DNA of 64,000 bases from Streptomyces cinnabarinus (GCF_027270315.1 NZ_CP114413.1:2790001-2854000); one strand, 5' to 3'. Numbered from the stretch's first letter, positions 26,079 through 35,088 are shown. Numbers and translations are program-made. The notes: a model not told the origin generated them from the letters alone.

Positions 26079-26741
26079 GTGGACAAGGTGGCAGCCAATC
26101 CCGCGAGACCGGTCACCTCGTCCCTCACCGAGCGGCAGGAGGCCCGCCGCCGCCGCATTCTGCACGCGAGCGCGCAGCTGGCCAGCCGGGGCGGTTTCGA
26201 CGCGGTGCAGATGCGTGAGGTCGCGGAGTCCTCGCAGGTGGCGCTCGGCACGCTGTACCGCTACTTCCCCTCCAAGATCCATCTGCTGGTCGCGACCATG
26301 CAGGACCAGCTGGAGCACATGCACGGCACCCTGCGGAAGAAGCCGCCGGCGGGCGACACCCCGGCGGAGCGGGTGGCGGAGACGCTGATGCGCGCCTTCC
26401 GTGCCCTTCAGCGCGAGCCGCATCTGGCCGACGCCATGGTCCGCGCCCTGACGTTCGCGGACCGCAGCGTCTCTCCCGAGGTCGACCAGGTGTCCCGGCA
26501 GACGACCCTGATCATCCTGGACGCGATGGGCTACCCGGCGGCCGATCCGGCGGCCCAGGAGAAGGTGACGCCCGAGCAGCTCTCGGCGGTCCGGGTCATC
26601 GAGCACACCTGGCACTCCGCGCTGATCACCTGGCTCTCGGGCCGCGCCTCCATCGCCCAGGTGAAGATCGACATCGAGACGGTGTGCCGGTTGATCGACC
26701 TGACGGCGCCCGCGGCACCCTCGGCGCCCTCGGACACGTAA
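26079..26741 (+). CDS. kstR: TetR-family repressor, KstR homologue
   Basis: 220 residues from GTG 26079. The DNA-binding domain (about 18-66) reads GGFDAVQMREVAESSQVALG then TLYRYFPSKIHLLVATM, very close to mycobacterial KstR as I remember it (GGYEAVQMRAVADRADVAVG). The ligand domain keeps DAMVRALTFADRSVSPEVDQV and a C-terminal VIEHTWHSALITWLSGRAS, again parallel to KstR. KstR represses cholesterol catabolic genes and is released by sterol-derived CoA thioesters. A KstR-type site precedes its own gene and three other genes here. Confidence 0.88.
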   Translation: MDKVAANPARPVTSSLTERQEARRRRILHASAQLASRGGFDAVQMREVAESSQVALGTLYRYFPSKIHLLVATMQDQLEHMHGTLRKKPPAGDTPAERVAETLMRAFRALQREPHLADAMVRALTFADRSVSPEVDQVSRQTTLIILDAMGYPAADPAAQEKVTPEQLSAVRVIEHTWHSALITWLSGRASIAQVKIDIETVCRLIDLTAPAAPSAPSDT

Positions 26742-26900
26742 ATGACCTACGAGACAGGTTCGGACTTCTGGGTCCGGACCGTCGACGTCGGCAGCGGTGT
26801 AAGCGATCCTTCCACTTTCCACCGAGTCGGCTACTCCGGTTCGGACTCCCTCGCTCGCCTCGTAGGCCACTTCCCAGAATAGAACGCGCTCGATGGGATG

Positions 26901-26924
26901 AAAAGGGAAATTTCTCCTATTTTT
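26901..26924. terminator. AT-rich stem-loop, possible bidirectional terminator
   Basis: aaaagggaaatttctcctat followed by a T run lies between the convergent kstR and ferredoxin genes. The stem is short and imperfect. Confidence 0.4.
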
Positions 26925-26928
26925 GCCC

Positions 26929-27162
26929 CTAATCCTCCGGCGGGAAGACCGGCTCCCCGCTCCCCAGCAGCGTGATCACGATCGCCTCCACCGGACAGTT
27001 CTCCGCCGCCGCCAGAACCCCCTCCCCCGCGTCCATGTCGGGCTCGGCCGGATGGGACTGGCGGGCGGTGTCGAGCCGGAACCCGTCGGGGGCGCGGTGG
27101 ACGCACTGGGCCGAGCCGATGCACACCGACCGGTCGACCTCGACGTGCCAGCGGTCTCCCAT
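26929..27162 (-). CDS. [3Fe-4S]-type ferredoxin
   Basis: 77 residues, acidic, with CIGSAQC (Cys14, Cys20) and a distant CP (NCPVEAI), the three-cysteine pattern of actinobacterial [3Fe-4S] ferredoxins that feed electrons to P450s. ATG 27162 is five bases after the aldehyde dehydrogenase stop, with its ribosome-binding site (GGGGG) in the gap, so the two are coupled. The likeliest partner is the CYP125-like P450 at 54.7 kb. No other P450 is in the window. Confidence 0.92.
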   Translation of the reverse strand: MGDRWHVEVDRSVCIGSAQCVHRAPDGFRLDTARQSHPAEPDMDAGEGVLAAAENCPVEAIVITLLGSGEPVFPPED

Positions 27163-27167
27163 CCCCC

Positions 27168-28625
27168 TTACGCCTCCCAGCCCGCGGGGAGATGGATCAT
27201 CTTGTGCTCCAGGTATTCGCCATAGCCCTCGGGCCCGAACTCCCGCCCCAGGCCGGAGTTCTTGTAGCCGCCGAAGGGGCCGAGCATGTCGAGGCTGAAG
27301 GTGTTGACCGAGTAGGTACCGGTACGGACCCGGCGGGCGACGTCGATGCCGCGTGCGACGTCGGCGGTCCAGACACTGCCGGAGAGCCCGTAGTCGGAAT
27401 CGTTGGCGATCTTCACGGCGTCCTGCTCGTCGCCGTAGGGCAGCAGGCAGATGACCGGGCCGAAGATCTCCTCGCGGGCGATCCGCATGGAGTTGTCGAC
27501 GTCCCCGAACAGCGTCGGCTCCACGTACCAGCCGCGGTCCCGGCCCGGTGGCCGTCCGCCGCCGGCGAGGATCTTGGCGCCCTCCTCCTGGCCGATGCGG
27601 ATGTAGTCGAGGTTGCGCTGCTGCTGGCGCCGGGCGACCAGCGGGCCGACCTGGGTGGCCGGGTCCAGGGGGTCGCCGACGACAAGGGCGTTCGCGGCGG
27701 CGGCGAGGGCCTCGGCGAACTCGTCGTAGCGGGAGCGGGGCAGGAGGATACGGGTCTGGGCCACACAGGCCTGGCCGTTGTTCATCCAGGCCGCGGGGAC
27801 GATCCCGGCCACCGCCGCCTCGACGTCCGCGTCCGGCAGCACGACCGCGGCGGACTTGCCGCCCAGCTCAAGGGTGACGCGGGTGAGATTGCGGGCGGCG
27901 ACCTCCATGACGCGCTTCCCGGCGGCGACGGACCCGGTGAAGGAGACCTTGTCGATGCCGGGATGCCCGACGAGATACTCGCTGACCTCCCGGTCGGCGG
28001 GCAGGATCGACAGCACGCCCTCCGGCAGCCCGGCCTCGGTCGCGATCTCGGCGAGGAGGTAGGCGTCCAGGGGCGACTCGGGCGACGGCTTGAGGACGAC
28101 GGTGCAGCCGGTGAGCAGCGCGGGGGCCAGCTTGGCGGCGGCGACGAACTGGGGGACGTTCCAAGGGACCACGGCCGCGACGACACCGACCGGCTCCCGC
28201 CGTACGAGGATCTTGCCGAGGACTCCGTCGCGGTGCTCCTCGTACGGGAAGCTCCGCGCGACCGTGATCGCCGAGTCCCACACCATCATCGCGCCGAGCG
28301 CCTGGGCGAGGACGCTCCAGGAGTAAGGGGAGCCGTTCTCGAAGGAGATGACCCGGGCGATCTCCTCGTGCCGTACGGCGATGGCGTCCTTGATCCGGCT
28401 GACGACCTCGATCCGCTCGTCGAGGCTCATCCGCGGCCAGGGCCCCTCGTCGAAGGCCCGGCGCGCCACCGCCACCGCCCGGTCGACATCGGCCGGGGAC
28501 GCGTGCGGCACCCGCCCGATGACCTCCTCCGTGTGCGGCGAGATCACCTCGATGACGTCCTTGCCGAGGGGGTCGGTCAACTCCCCGCCGATGAACAGCT
28601 GTCCGTGTTCCACGAGCTCGGTCAT
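27168..28625 (-). CDS. NAD(P)-dependent aldehyde dehydrogenase
   Basis: 485 residues from ATG 28625, with GGAGG nine bases upstream; the longer ORF to 28679 lacks one. Catalytic Glu is in LELGGKS and the nucleophile in NNGQACVAQTR; the cofactor loop FTGSVAAGK is intact. The family oxidises aldehydes to acids. Transcribed with the ferredoxin. Upstream lie both a 15-bp palindrome and a KstR-type operator. I infer a role in oxidising a sterol side-chain aldehyde to the acid before CoA ligation; this substrate is not proven by sequence. Confidence 0.92.
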   Translation of the reverse strand: MTELVEHGQLFIGGELTDPLGKDVIEVISPHTEEVIGRVPHASPADVDRAVAVARRAFDEGPWPRMSLDERIEVVSRIKDAIAVRHEEIARVISFENGSPYSWSVLAQALGAMMVWDSAITVARSFPYEEHRDGVLGKILVRREPVGVVAAVVPWNVPQFVAAAKLAPALLTGCTVVLKPSPESPLDAYLLAEIATEAGLPEGVLSILPADREVSEYLVGHPGIDKVSFTGSVAAGKRVMEVAARNLTRVTLELGGKSAAVVLPDADVEAAVAGIVPAAWMNNGQACVAQTRILLPRSRYDEFAEALAAAANALVVGDPLDPATQVGPLVARRQQQRNLDYIRIGQEEGAKILAGGGRPPGRDRGWYVEPTLFGDVDNSMRIAREEIFGPVICLLPYGDEQDAVKIANDSDYGLSGSVWTADVARGIDVARRVRTGTYSVNTFSLDMLGPFGGYKNSGLGREFGPEGYGEYLEHKMIHLPAGWEA

Positions 28626-28689
28626 GGCCGACGCCTCCTGCGGAGCTGGAGCGGGTCTTCTTGGTGGGATCCGTTGCATTGCTTGATTT

Positions 28690-28704
28690 CTGACGCTGCA
28701 TCAG
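28690..28704. promoter_or_regulatory. 15-bp palindrome CTGAYRNNNCRTCAG, copy 3
   Basis: ctgacgctgcatcag, extended to a 19-bp near-palindrome starting with ttctga and ending tcagaa. It lies 65 bp before the aldehyde dehydrogenase start and three bases from a KstR-type site. Confidence 0.65.
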
Positions 28705-28707
28705 AAC

Positions 28708-28721
28708 TGATACCAGTTCTA
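28708..28721. promoter_or_regulatory. KstR-type operator (one mismatch), aldehyde dehydrogenase operon
   Basis: tgataccagttcta fits TNNAACNNGTTNNA except TAC for AAC, the same variant seen before the thiolase gene. Its flanks (aac before, gtt after) extend the symmetry to 20 bp. Confidence 0.65.
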
Positions 28722-28921
28722 GTTGAAGTAGGCCAGACCCAGGGCCGGCGCCCTCGCGCCGCAACACCGCGATCAGCACTCCCCTCCGAAACTCGCGCCC
28801 GCCGAGCCCTGGCCAGTTATGAAAAATTCCGACCAAAAGAAAAAATCACACCTTCTTCACAGGATCCCGTTGTTTGAATTCTGGTCCTCGGCTGGGGTCC
28901 GGACATGGTGGGGGAAGGTGC

Positions 28922-31033
28922 ATGGGGGACACGGGGGCCGTTCATGTGAGCGGCGGCATCGCAGGACAGATGGTGGTCGGCGATCAGAACGTCGTCGTCC
29001 ATGCCGAGCACGGCTCAACCGTCACACTGCGGACGGAAGGTCCGCCCTCGGTCCGTCGACGCAGCCGTCCCACCGGGCGGGCAGTACCAACCCGAGGCCT
29101 GGCGCTGTTCGGGCGTGGCGATCAACTGGCCGAGTTGGAGGGGTGGCTGGCGGAAGGCCACCCTGTTCAGATCTACGGGCCCCCGGGATGCGGCAAATCC
29201 GCCCTGCTACGTCACCTTGCCGCGGAGCGTGGAGCCGCCCACCGTGAGGTGGTGCTGCTCTCTGCCGCCGGAGTGCCCGTAGAAGATCTCGTCGAGGATC
29301 TCTTCCATGCCTGCTACGACGCCGAGGACTACAAGCCCGACCCTGCTCGGCGGCGGCGGCTGATGGGCTCCGTTCAAGCCCTGCTTCTCGTCGACGACTT
29401 CGAGGGCTCCGCGGACGACCTGGCAGACCTTCTCGACGCCGCTCCCGGTTGCGATGTCGTGGTCACCTCCGCAGCACGATGCGCGGAGGCCGAGGGACGG
29501 ACCTTGCGTCTGGACGGCCTGCCCGAGGAAGCCGCCCTTGCGCTGATCGCCCAGAAACTCGACCGGTCACTGCGGGACGACGAACGGGAGGCGGCCGAAC
29601 GGTACATCGAGGCGGTGCAGGGAAATCCACTGGCACTGGTCCAGGCAGCCACCGCCGTGCGAGCTGCCGGTCGACGCCACGGCACCGCTGATGCCAGTGG
29701 GTTCGTGGTGGATGAACAGGCGATCGCCACGGGGGTGGCTGATCGTTTGAGCGACGAGGCTGCGGAACTCCTGCACATACTCAATGCATTCGCCCCCCTG
29801 CCAGTACCTGGGCCCCTGCTGAGCGTGTTGGCCGGAGACGTGGACCGCGCTGCTGCTTTAGGCGAGCTGAAGTCCTTACAGCTGATCACCTCGGAAGGAA
29901 ACGGCTTCCGCCCCTACGGTCGACTGACCGCCCTCGTCGTAGCTCAAACGGGCCCCGCACGCGATGCAGGGCAGTTCGCGCAAGCCTTGGCCGCTTGGGT
30001 GGGAACGAAGTCCACCGGCAAGGATGTCGCTGCCGCGACTGCCGTAATCCGGCGAGCCTTGACCGCTGCCGCCCGCACGCGGAAGCACACCGCAGTACGA
30101 GACCTTGCCCGGGCCGCGGCACCCGGGCTTGCCCGCTCACTGCGCTGGGGAGCCTGGCGCGAGGTCCTGGAACTGGGTCGGGCGGCAGCACGCGAGTTGG
30201 GAGCAGCCGAGGACGAGGCCTACTTCGCGCATGAGGAAGATGTGCGAAGGAAGGTCCTGAAGCTTTCTACAGGGTTGGCGATTTCATCCGCTGCCGGGGC
30301 GGGTGGGGCCCTGGGACATGCGTTATCCGCGCCTGCCAAATCGGGAGTGTCTGCCGTAGCGGGAAACCCCGCCGTGATCGGCACGGCCATAGCGGCAGTG
30401 GTGGCCGGCGGCATCTTCACTGCTCTTGCCGTAACTGGCGGCGAGGAGGCTCCTGTTCAGTCGAACGCGGCTCCCGTTTCCACGGAGAGCGGCATCCGGG
30501 CGTCCGACAGCGCGTCCGATACGCCAGGTTCTCTGACGCCTGGCGCGACACACACGATACCTTCCGACCCATCGAGCAAGCCCTCGCTCACAGCCAGCTC
30601 CATGCCGCCCACCAGCCTTACCCCCACTACCGGTTTTCCCCCGCCGTCAATATCGGAATCAGAGACCACGAAGGGTCCCGAAGACTGCTTACCAACCTCG
30701 GCCGTCCCCGTGTCTGATGGGGACGCGCAGTTCGGGCCGGTGAATGCCGGAGGTGGTGAGGAGTCTGTGTCATTCCAGTTCAAGTGGCTGGATTGCGACG
30801 ATGAGAACAGCTTCTCGGTCGCCGATCCGGATGTGTGGGAGGTGGAGCGAACATCCTGCCCTCCCACAGCACCGAATACTATGTGCGTATTCTCCGTGAC
30901 GTTCCGCCCAGCAGCCCCTGGCGACTATCAGGCGCAGGTGACCGTTCTCGACGACTGGGGGCGCCCAACCGTGGAACTCCCCGTAACCGGCACCGCAGTT
31001 GAATCCGAGGGGCCGCCTCCACCACAGCCCTGA
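28922..31033 (+). CDS. Membrane STAND NTPase with N-terminal beta tag and extracellular Ig-like domain
   Basis: 703 residues from ATG 28922, six bases after GAAGG. Residues 8-37 form a Gly/Val-rich tag (GGIAGQMVVGDQNVVVHAEH). The NTPase core follows: Walker A GPPGCGKS (86-93), Walker B ALLLVDDFEG and a GxP-like NPLAL. After a helical region comes one transmembrane helix (AVIGTAIAAVVAGGIFTAL, about residue 490), a Ser/Thr/Pro-rich linker and a C-terminal beta-sandwich (FGPVNAGGGEESVSFQF, CVFSVTFRPAAPGDYQAQV) that would be outside the cell. This looks like a signal-transducing or immunity ATPase with an outer sensor. GC content is lower than in its neighbours. The partner gene follows 49 bp later. 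Confidence 0.8.
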   Translation: MGDTGAVHVSGGIAGQMVVGDQNVVVHAEHGSTVTLRTEGPPSVRRRSRPTGRAVPTRGLALFGRGDQLAELEGWLAEGHPVQIYGPPGCGKSALLRHLAAERGAAHREVVLLSAAGVPVEDLVEDLFHACYDAEDYKPDPARRRRLMGSVQALLLVDDFEGSADDLADLLDAAPGCDVVVTSAARCAEAEGRTLRLDGLPEEAALALIAQKLDRSLRDDEREAAERYIEAVQGNPLALVQAATAVRAAGRRHGTADASGFVVDEQAIATGVADRLSDEAAELLHILNAFAPLPVPGPLLSVLAGDVDRAAALGELKSLQLITSEGNGFRPYGRLTALVVAQTGPARDAGQFAQALAAWVGTKSTGKDVAAATAVIRRALTAAARTRKHTAVRDLARAAAPGLARSLRWGAWREVLELGRAAARELGAAEDEAYFAHEEDVRRKVLKLSTGLAISSAAGAGGALGHALSAPAKSGVSAVAGNPAVIGTAIAAVVAGGIFTALAVTGGEEAPVQSNAAPVSTESGIRASDSASDTPGSLTPGATHTIPSDPSSKPSLTASSMPPTSLTPTTGFPPPSISESETTKGPEDCLPTSAVPVSDGDAQFGPVNAGGGEESVSFQFKWLDCDDENSFSVADPDVWEVERTSCPPTAPNTMCVFSVTFRPAAPGDYQAQVTVLDDWGRPTVELPVTGTAVESEGPPPPQP

Positions 31034-31082
31034 CATGTGCACTTTGCGCACCAGCGAACTCGACGGGAAGGGTAACTCTGTC

Positions 31083-31526
31083 ATGGGCGAGAGCGATGTC
31101 GGCCGCGGCGAAGTACGGACCGGCAATGTCTCCGGACAGGTAGTTGTCGGCAGTGGGAACATTGTCATTCGGTCCGAGTCCGGAATTACTGCCCCGACTC
31201 CGGCGACCGAACAGGAAATCGCGCAACTGCGCGCAGAGTTCGCCCGGGTTCGCACCCTGGTGCCGATCGGGGAGCCAAATTCCGACCGCGCGCAGGAACT
31301 CCTCAACGAGCTGGAGGAGTCCATTACAGGCGACATTGATTTGAACATCATGGACTATGTCCGAGGTTGGTTCGCCCGGCGCCTGCCCGCCCTTGCCGCG
31401 GCTGTCACCGACCTAGTGCTCCATCCGGTGACGACCAGCCTGGTCGCGGCGTCGGGTAGCGACCGGGCCAACGAGTTCTGGCGGCGGTTCGGCAGCTCTC
31501 CGTCTTCAGGACAGTCCTTGCGTTGA
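31083..31526 (+). CDS. Small island protein sharing the STAND N-terminal tag
   Basis: 147 residues from ATG 31083. Residues 9-32 (VRTGNVSGQVVVGSGNIVIR) repeat the tag of the preceding STAND protein. Then comes a helical region (EIAQLRAEFARVRTLV, AQELLNELEESI) and a region that could be amphipathic or membrane-associated (WFARRLPALAAAVTDLVLHP). No catalytic motif. It follows the STAND gene on the same strand and is probably its accessory or effector. Function unknown. Confidence 0.7.
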   Translation: MGESDVGRGEVRTGNVSGQVVVGSGNIVIRSESGITAPTPATEQEIAQLRAEFARVRTLVPIGEPNSDRAQELLNELEESITGDIDLNIMDYVRGWFARRLPALAAAVTDLVLHPVTTSLVAASGSDRANEFWRRFGSSPSSGQSLR

Positions 31527-31699
31527 GCAGCGGTTCATTCGCTGCTCGGCTGAGTGAACTGTTCCCCTGCAACGATCTTGGGTTTCGGTACGTAGCCGTC
31601 CACGTTCTCTACCGACAGGACCAATGCAAAAGACTTGGACGTTTCGAACCGCCGTATGAGCCTTTCTCGCGTAATCGGGAGAGAAGACAGCAGGTGCGG

Positions 31700-32250
31700 C
31701 CAAGGTCGCCAGAGAGTCGCAACCTGCCATCATGATCAACCTACTGCGCGGCTCGAAGGGGTTCCACGCAAAGATCACCAAGGCGTGCTCCTGCTCGAAG
31801 GTCTGCCCCACGACGTAGCGGAGCTTGCCCAGCCCCTGGATGTTCGGCGCGCCCTTGCGGCAGATCACCGGCATGATGCGCCGTCGTTGCAGCTCGCGCC
31901 GCAGAGCTCGGGAGTCGTACGCCTCGTTTGGCCGCGGTCGTTATGACGTGGAGCGGGATGCCTCGTCCGTCGCAGATCAGGTGGTGTTTGCTGCCCGTCT
32001 TCCGCCGGTCGACCGGTGACGGACCGGTTGAGGCACCCCCTTTTCGCACGGACGTGATCCGTCCACGCACGCGCGAGTCCAGTCGAGCTTGCCAGCCGCA
32101 TGCAGCTCGGCGAGCAGGATCCGGTGCAACTGCTCGAAGACTCCAGCCTTCTGCCAGCGGTCCAGGCGACGTCCTGGTGCAGGACGTAGAGAATGCCCTG
32201 CAGACACAGCCGGTCCGGCACCGGTCGAATCATCACATCGGTCCCGCCCG
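31700..32250 (-). pseudogene. Decayed IS5-family transposase
   Basis: Pieces of one DDE transposase read in order on the minus strand but in different frames: PDRLCLQGILYVLHQDVAW near 32200; WQKAGVFEQLHRILLAEL and GKLDWTRACVDGS near 32100 (first catalytic Asp); GPSPVDRRKTGSKHHLI near 32000; and VICRKGAPNIQGLGKLRYVV near 31840. The stretch between ITTAA and ICRKGAPN, which should hold the second Asp, is much shortened. Frameshifts plus deletion make it non-functional. Terminal repeats were not found. The whole 31527-32367 gap holds only this remnant. Confidence 0.8.
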
Positions 32251-32367
32251 ACCAGGGCACTTCGGCAAGATCCTGTTACGAGCCCTTAGAGCAGGCGGCA
32301 GCGCCATCGTTAGAGGGTCATGGGCCGGGGACGGCGATTGGGTCCTGCCAGCCTCAGTCGCTGGGTG

Positions 32368-34830
32368 CTACTCCGCCCCTCCCCTCCAATGGTTGAGGTT
32401 ACTGCGGGCGATCAGAGTGTCGGGATGGTCTTCGCCCAGCACCCGAACAATGTCGGGCAGTAGTTGCTCGTACGCGGCCACGGCGTCGGCTGCGCCTCCC
32501 ACCTCCCCACACTTGTTGGCAATGTTGCTGCGGGTGATCAGAGTCTCAGGATGGTCTTTGCCCAGCACTCGAATCTGGTCGGACAGTAGTTGCTCGTACG
32601 CGGCAACGGCGCCGGCCGCGTTTCCCACCTTCCCGCGAAAGTAGGCGAGCAGACTGCGGGTGGTCAGCGTGTGGGGGTGGTCTTTGCCCAGCACTCGAAT
32701 CTGGTCGGGCAGTAGTTGCTCGAGTGCGGCTACGGCGCTGGCTGCGTCTCCCGCCTCCCCGTACGTCCGGGCCAGGTTGCCTCGGGTGGTCAGGGTGTAG
32801 GGGTGGTCCTCACCCAGAACCCGGACTCGGTCGGACAACAGCTGCTCGTACGCGGCCACGGCGCCAGCCACGTCCCCCGCCTCCGCCCGCCAGCGGGCGA
32901 GCTCGTGGCGGGTGGTCAGGGTGTTGGGGTGATCCTCACCGAGCGTCTGGACTTGGTCGTGAAGCAGTTGCTCGTACGCAGCTACGGCGCCAGCGACGTC
33001 TCCCGCTACCCCCCGCCACCGGGCGAGGTTGCCGCGTGTGGTCAAGGTGAAGGGGTGGTCTTCCCCTCGCACTCGAATCTCGTCGGGCACCAGTTGCTCC
33101 AACGCGGCCACGGCGCCAGCCACGTCTCCCACCTCCCCCCGCCAGTAGGCGAGATTGTGGCGGGTAGTCAGGGTCTCGGAGTGGTCTTTCCCTCGCACTC
33201 GAATCTGGTCGGGCAGCAGTTGCTCGAACGCGGCCAAGGCGCCAGCTGCGTCTCCCGCCTCCCCCCGCCAGTGGGCAAGGTTGTTGCGGATTGTCAGCGT
33301 GTCGGGGTGGTCGGGGCCGAGGTAGTAACCGGTGGTCTCGGCCATGCGATCGAAGTGCGCTACGGCGGCGGTGACCTGGCCGGCTTCGCCGAGACTCCGT
33401 CCGGCCCGGTGCAGCACCCCATGCGCGTCAGGCTCGTGTAGGGCATCTCCGGCGGTGAGGGTGAGGACGGTGGCGTTGGTGCGCAGAGCCTGGGCGAGTT
33501 CGGTGTCTCGTTCGATTTCGGGCCATGTAGCGATGAGGGCGTCGGCGGTGATGCGGGCGAGTTCGTCGTGCTGGTCGGCGGTGAGCGTGTCCCGGGTGGC
33601 TCGCTGGATGAGCTGGTGGACGCGGATGGCCTGGTGGGGGTTGGCGGGGTTGTGGCTGATGAGGCTGAGCCGGTCCAGCGCCCGTAGGGCACCGACAGCC
33701 TCGCCCGCAGTGACAGGCGCACCAGGCCCGTCCTGCACTGCGGTGCGGTGCTGGGTGAGATGGGTGAGCGCCGGGGTGCTGGTCAGGACGGCCTCGGGGA
33801 TGCCGTTGGGGTTGAGGAACGCGGCGAGCTGGAGCATCGGGCGGGCCAGTCCGGCCGGGCGCAGGGTGTCGGCTCGGTCCACGGACAGGGACCAGGCTGC
33901 CGCCGCGCTCTGGTGCTGGCCGTCGGGCAGGACCTCGGGAGCGGCGTCGGCGAGCACAGTGGCGCGGTCGGCCAGTAGCTCCCGATAGGCGGCTGCGCCG
34001 GTACTCGCGTCGATGAGGTAGGCGGCGGCCTGCGACAGCGCGAGCGGCAGGTGGCCCAGGTCCTGGGCGAGTGCGGTGAGCTGCTCGGGGGGCTCGTAGC
34101 GGTCCCGGGCGTTCAGTGCGGCGGTGAGGTAGGCGAGGGACTCGGCCTCGGTGAACAGTCCGACCTTGATCAGGCGGCCGGCGCCGGCCAAGGCGGCGTC
34201 CTGGCGGCGAGTGGTGACCAGAGTGCGGCCGTGCGCGCTGGGCGGTGGCCACAGCCCGTTCAGGTCGGCAGGGTCGGTGACGTCGTCGAGGACCACCAGC
34301 CACCGGCACGGCGCCGCGTTCGCCTTCGGCTCCAGCCACGCCAGAAACGCGCGCGCGGCCATTTCCCGGTCCGTGGGGTCGGCGCCCAGGATCTCCACGG
34401 CGGCCTGTGCATACCCGGACGCGGCCGCCGTGGAGTTGCTCGCAGTGATCCACACCAGCAGGTCCAGCTCACCAGCCTGCAAGGCGGTACGGGCGTAGTC
34501 GGCGGCCAGCTGAGTCTTGCCCACCCCGCCCATCCCGGCCAGCACCTGTCCGCGCACCGTGTCCTGGCCCACCAGGACCGCGGTTCGCCCGCCCGTGAGG
34601 GCTTCCCGCAGCCGTGCCACTTCGGCCCGGGACTGGAAGCAGCCCGCTCGCGGTGGGATCAGCCCCACCTGATGCGGCCACTCCGCCACAACGCGTCGTG
34701 CCCCGTAGTAGTGGTACTCGGCTTTGCCCGTGACCGAGCCCTTGAACACACCCCCACCGAAGTCGATGTGATCCCCGTCCTCAGCGCTGCCCGCCACCGA
34801 AACCCCCTCGAACACGGTCGGAATCAGCAT
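32368..34830 (-). CDS. NB-ARC/STAND NTPase with C-terminal tetratricopeptide repeats
   Basis: 820 residues. A short N-terminal tag (HIDFGGGVFKGSVTG, then HYYG) is typical of streptomycete TPR-STAND proteins. The NB-ARC ATPase follows with Walker A GMGGVGKTQLA (about residue 118), Walker B WLVVLDDV and LGHLPLALSQAA as the GLPL-like motif; a winged-helix stretch precedes the repeats. The last 315 residues are near-identical 42-residue TPR units. Such proteins sense ligands through the repeats and oligomerise, and many act in defence or signalling. Transcribed leftward towards the IS remnant, opposite to the membrane STAND gene. Confidence 0.88.
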   Translation of the reverse strand: MLIPTVFEGVSVAGSAEDGDHIDFGGGVFKGSVTGKAEYHYYGARRVVAEWPHQVGLIPPRAGCFQSRAEVARLREALTGGRTAVLVGQDTVRGQVLAGMGGVGKTQLAADYARTALQAGELDLLVWITASNSTAAASGYAQAAVEILGADPTDREMAARAFLAWLEPKANAAPCRWLVVLDDVTDPADLNGLWPPPSAHGRTLVTTRRQDAALAGAGRLIKVGLFTEAESLAYLTAALNARDRYEPPEQLTALAQDLGHLPLALSQAAAYLIDASTGAAAYRELLADRATVLADAAPEVLPDGQHQSAAAAWSLSVDRADTLRPAGLARPMLQLAAFLNPNGIPEAVLTSTPALTHLTQHRTAVQDGPGAPVTAGEAVGALRALDRLSLISHNPANPHQAIRVHQLIQRATRDTLTADQHDELARITADALIATWPEIERDTELAQALRTNATVLTLTAGDALHEPDAHGVLHRAGRSLGEAGQVTAAVAHFDRMAETTGYYLGPDHPDTLTIRNNLAHWRGEAGDAAGALAAFEQLLPDQIRVRGKDHSETLTTRHNLAYWRGEVGDVAGAVAALEQLVPDEIRVRGEDHPFTLTTRGNLARWRGVAGDVAGAVAAYEQLLHDQVQTLGEDHPNTLTTRHELARWRAEAGDVAGAVAAYEQLLSDRVRVLGEDHPYTLTTRGNLARTYGEAGDAASAVAALEQLLPDQIRVLGKDHPHTLTTRSLLAYFRGKVGNAAGAVAAYEQLLSDQIRVLGKDHPETLITRSNIANKCGEVGGAADAVAAYEQLLPDIVRVLGEDHPDTLIARSNLNHWRGGAE
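32371..33312 (-). repeat. Tandem 126-bp repeats encoding 42-residue TPR units
   Basis: Seven full units and a half unit, each starting near DHPxTLTTRxNLA and ending EQLLPDxxRVLGE. Copies are alike at DNA level, which suggests recent amplification or gene conversion. Confidence 0.9.
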
Positions 34831-35033
34831 CCCGACCGTACCCGTGCACCAACCCCAGCCGCCCGCCGTTCACGACACAGGCCAGACCTGGCACAGAACC
34901 GATTGCCCAGGCGTCCCGGACGCGATCCGGGCCCACACCCGGGCGGGTCAGTTCAGGATCGACAGGCAAGAACGCACAACGGTCGCTCCACGGCCGGTCT
35001 GAGCATCCCGCGCAGGCATTCCCTCTGGACTAT

Positions 35034-35048
35034 CTGACAGACCATCAG
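35034..35048. promoter_or_regulatory. 15-bp palindrome CTGAYRNNNCRTCAG, copy 4
   Basis: ctgacagaccatcag, ending 40 bp before the MBL hydrolase start and followed by tctagttag, which resembles one arm of the long KstR operator. It is nearly the reverse complement of the copy before the P450. Confidence 0.65.
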
Positions 35049-35088
35049 GTCTAGTTAGAGTGAGCAACGGCCGTGAGGCGGAGGGCAG

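Noticed and set aside
26879..26892. Sequence tagaacgcgctcga resembling a KstR operator
   Set aside because: The right arm GTT is replaced by CTC, and it lies between two convergent genes, not at a promoter.
31700..32250. A functional IS element
   Set aside because: Several frameshifts and an internal deletion break the transposase, and no terminal inverted repeats or target duplication were found.
32371..33312. Regular repeats as a CRISPR array
   Set aside because: The repeats are in frame, 126 bp long, lack spacers and encode TPR units.
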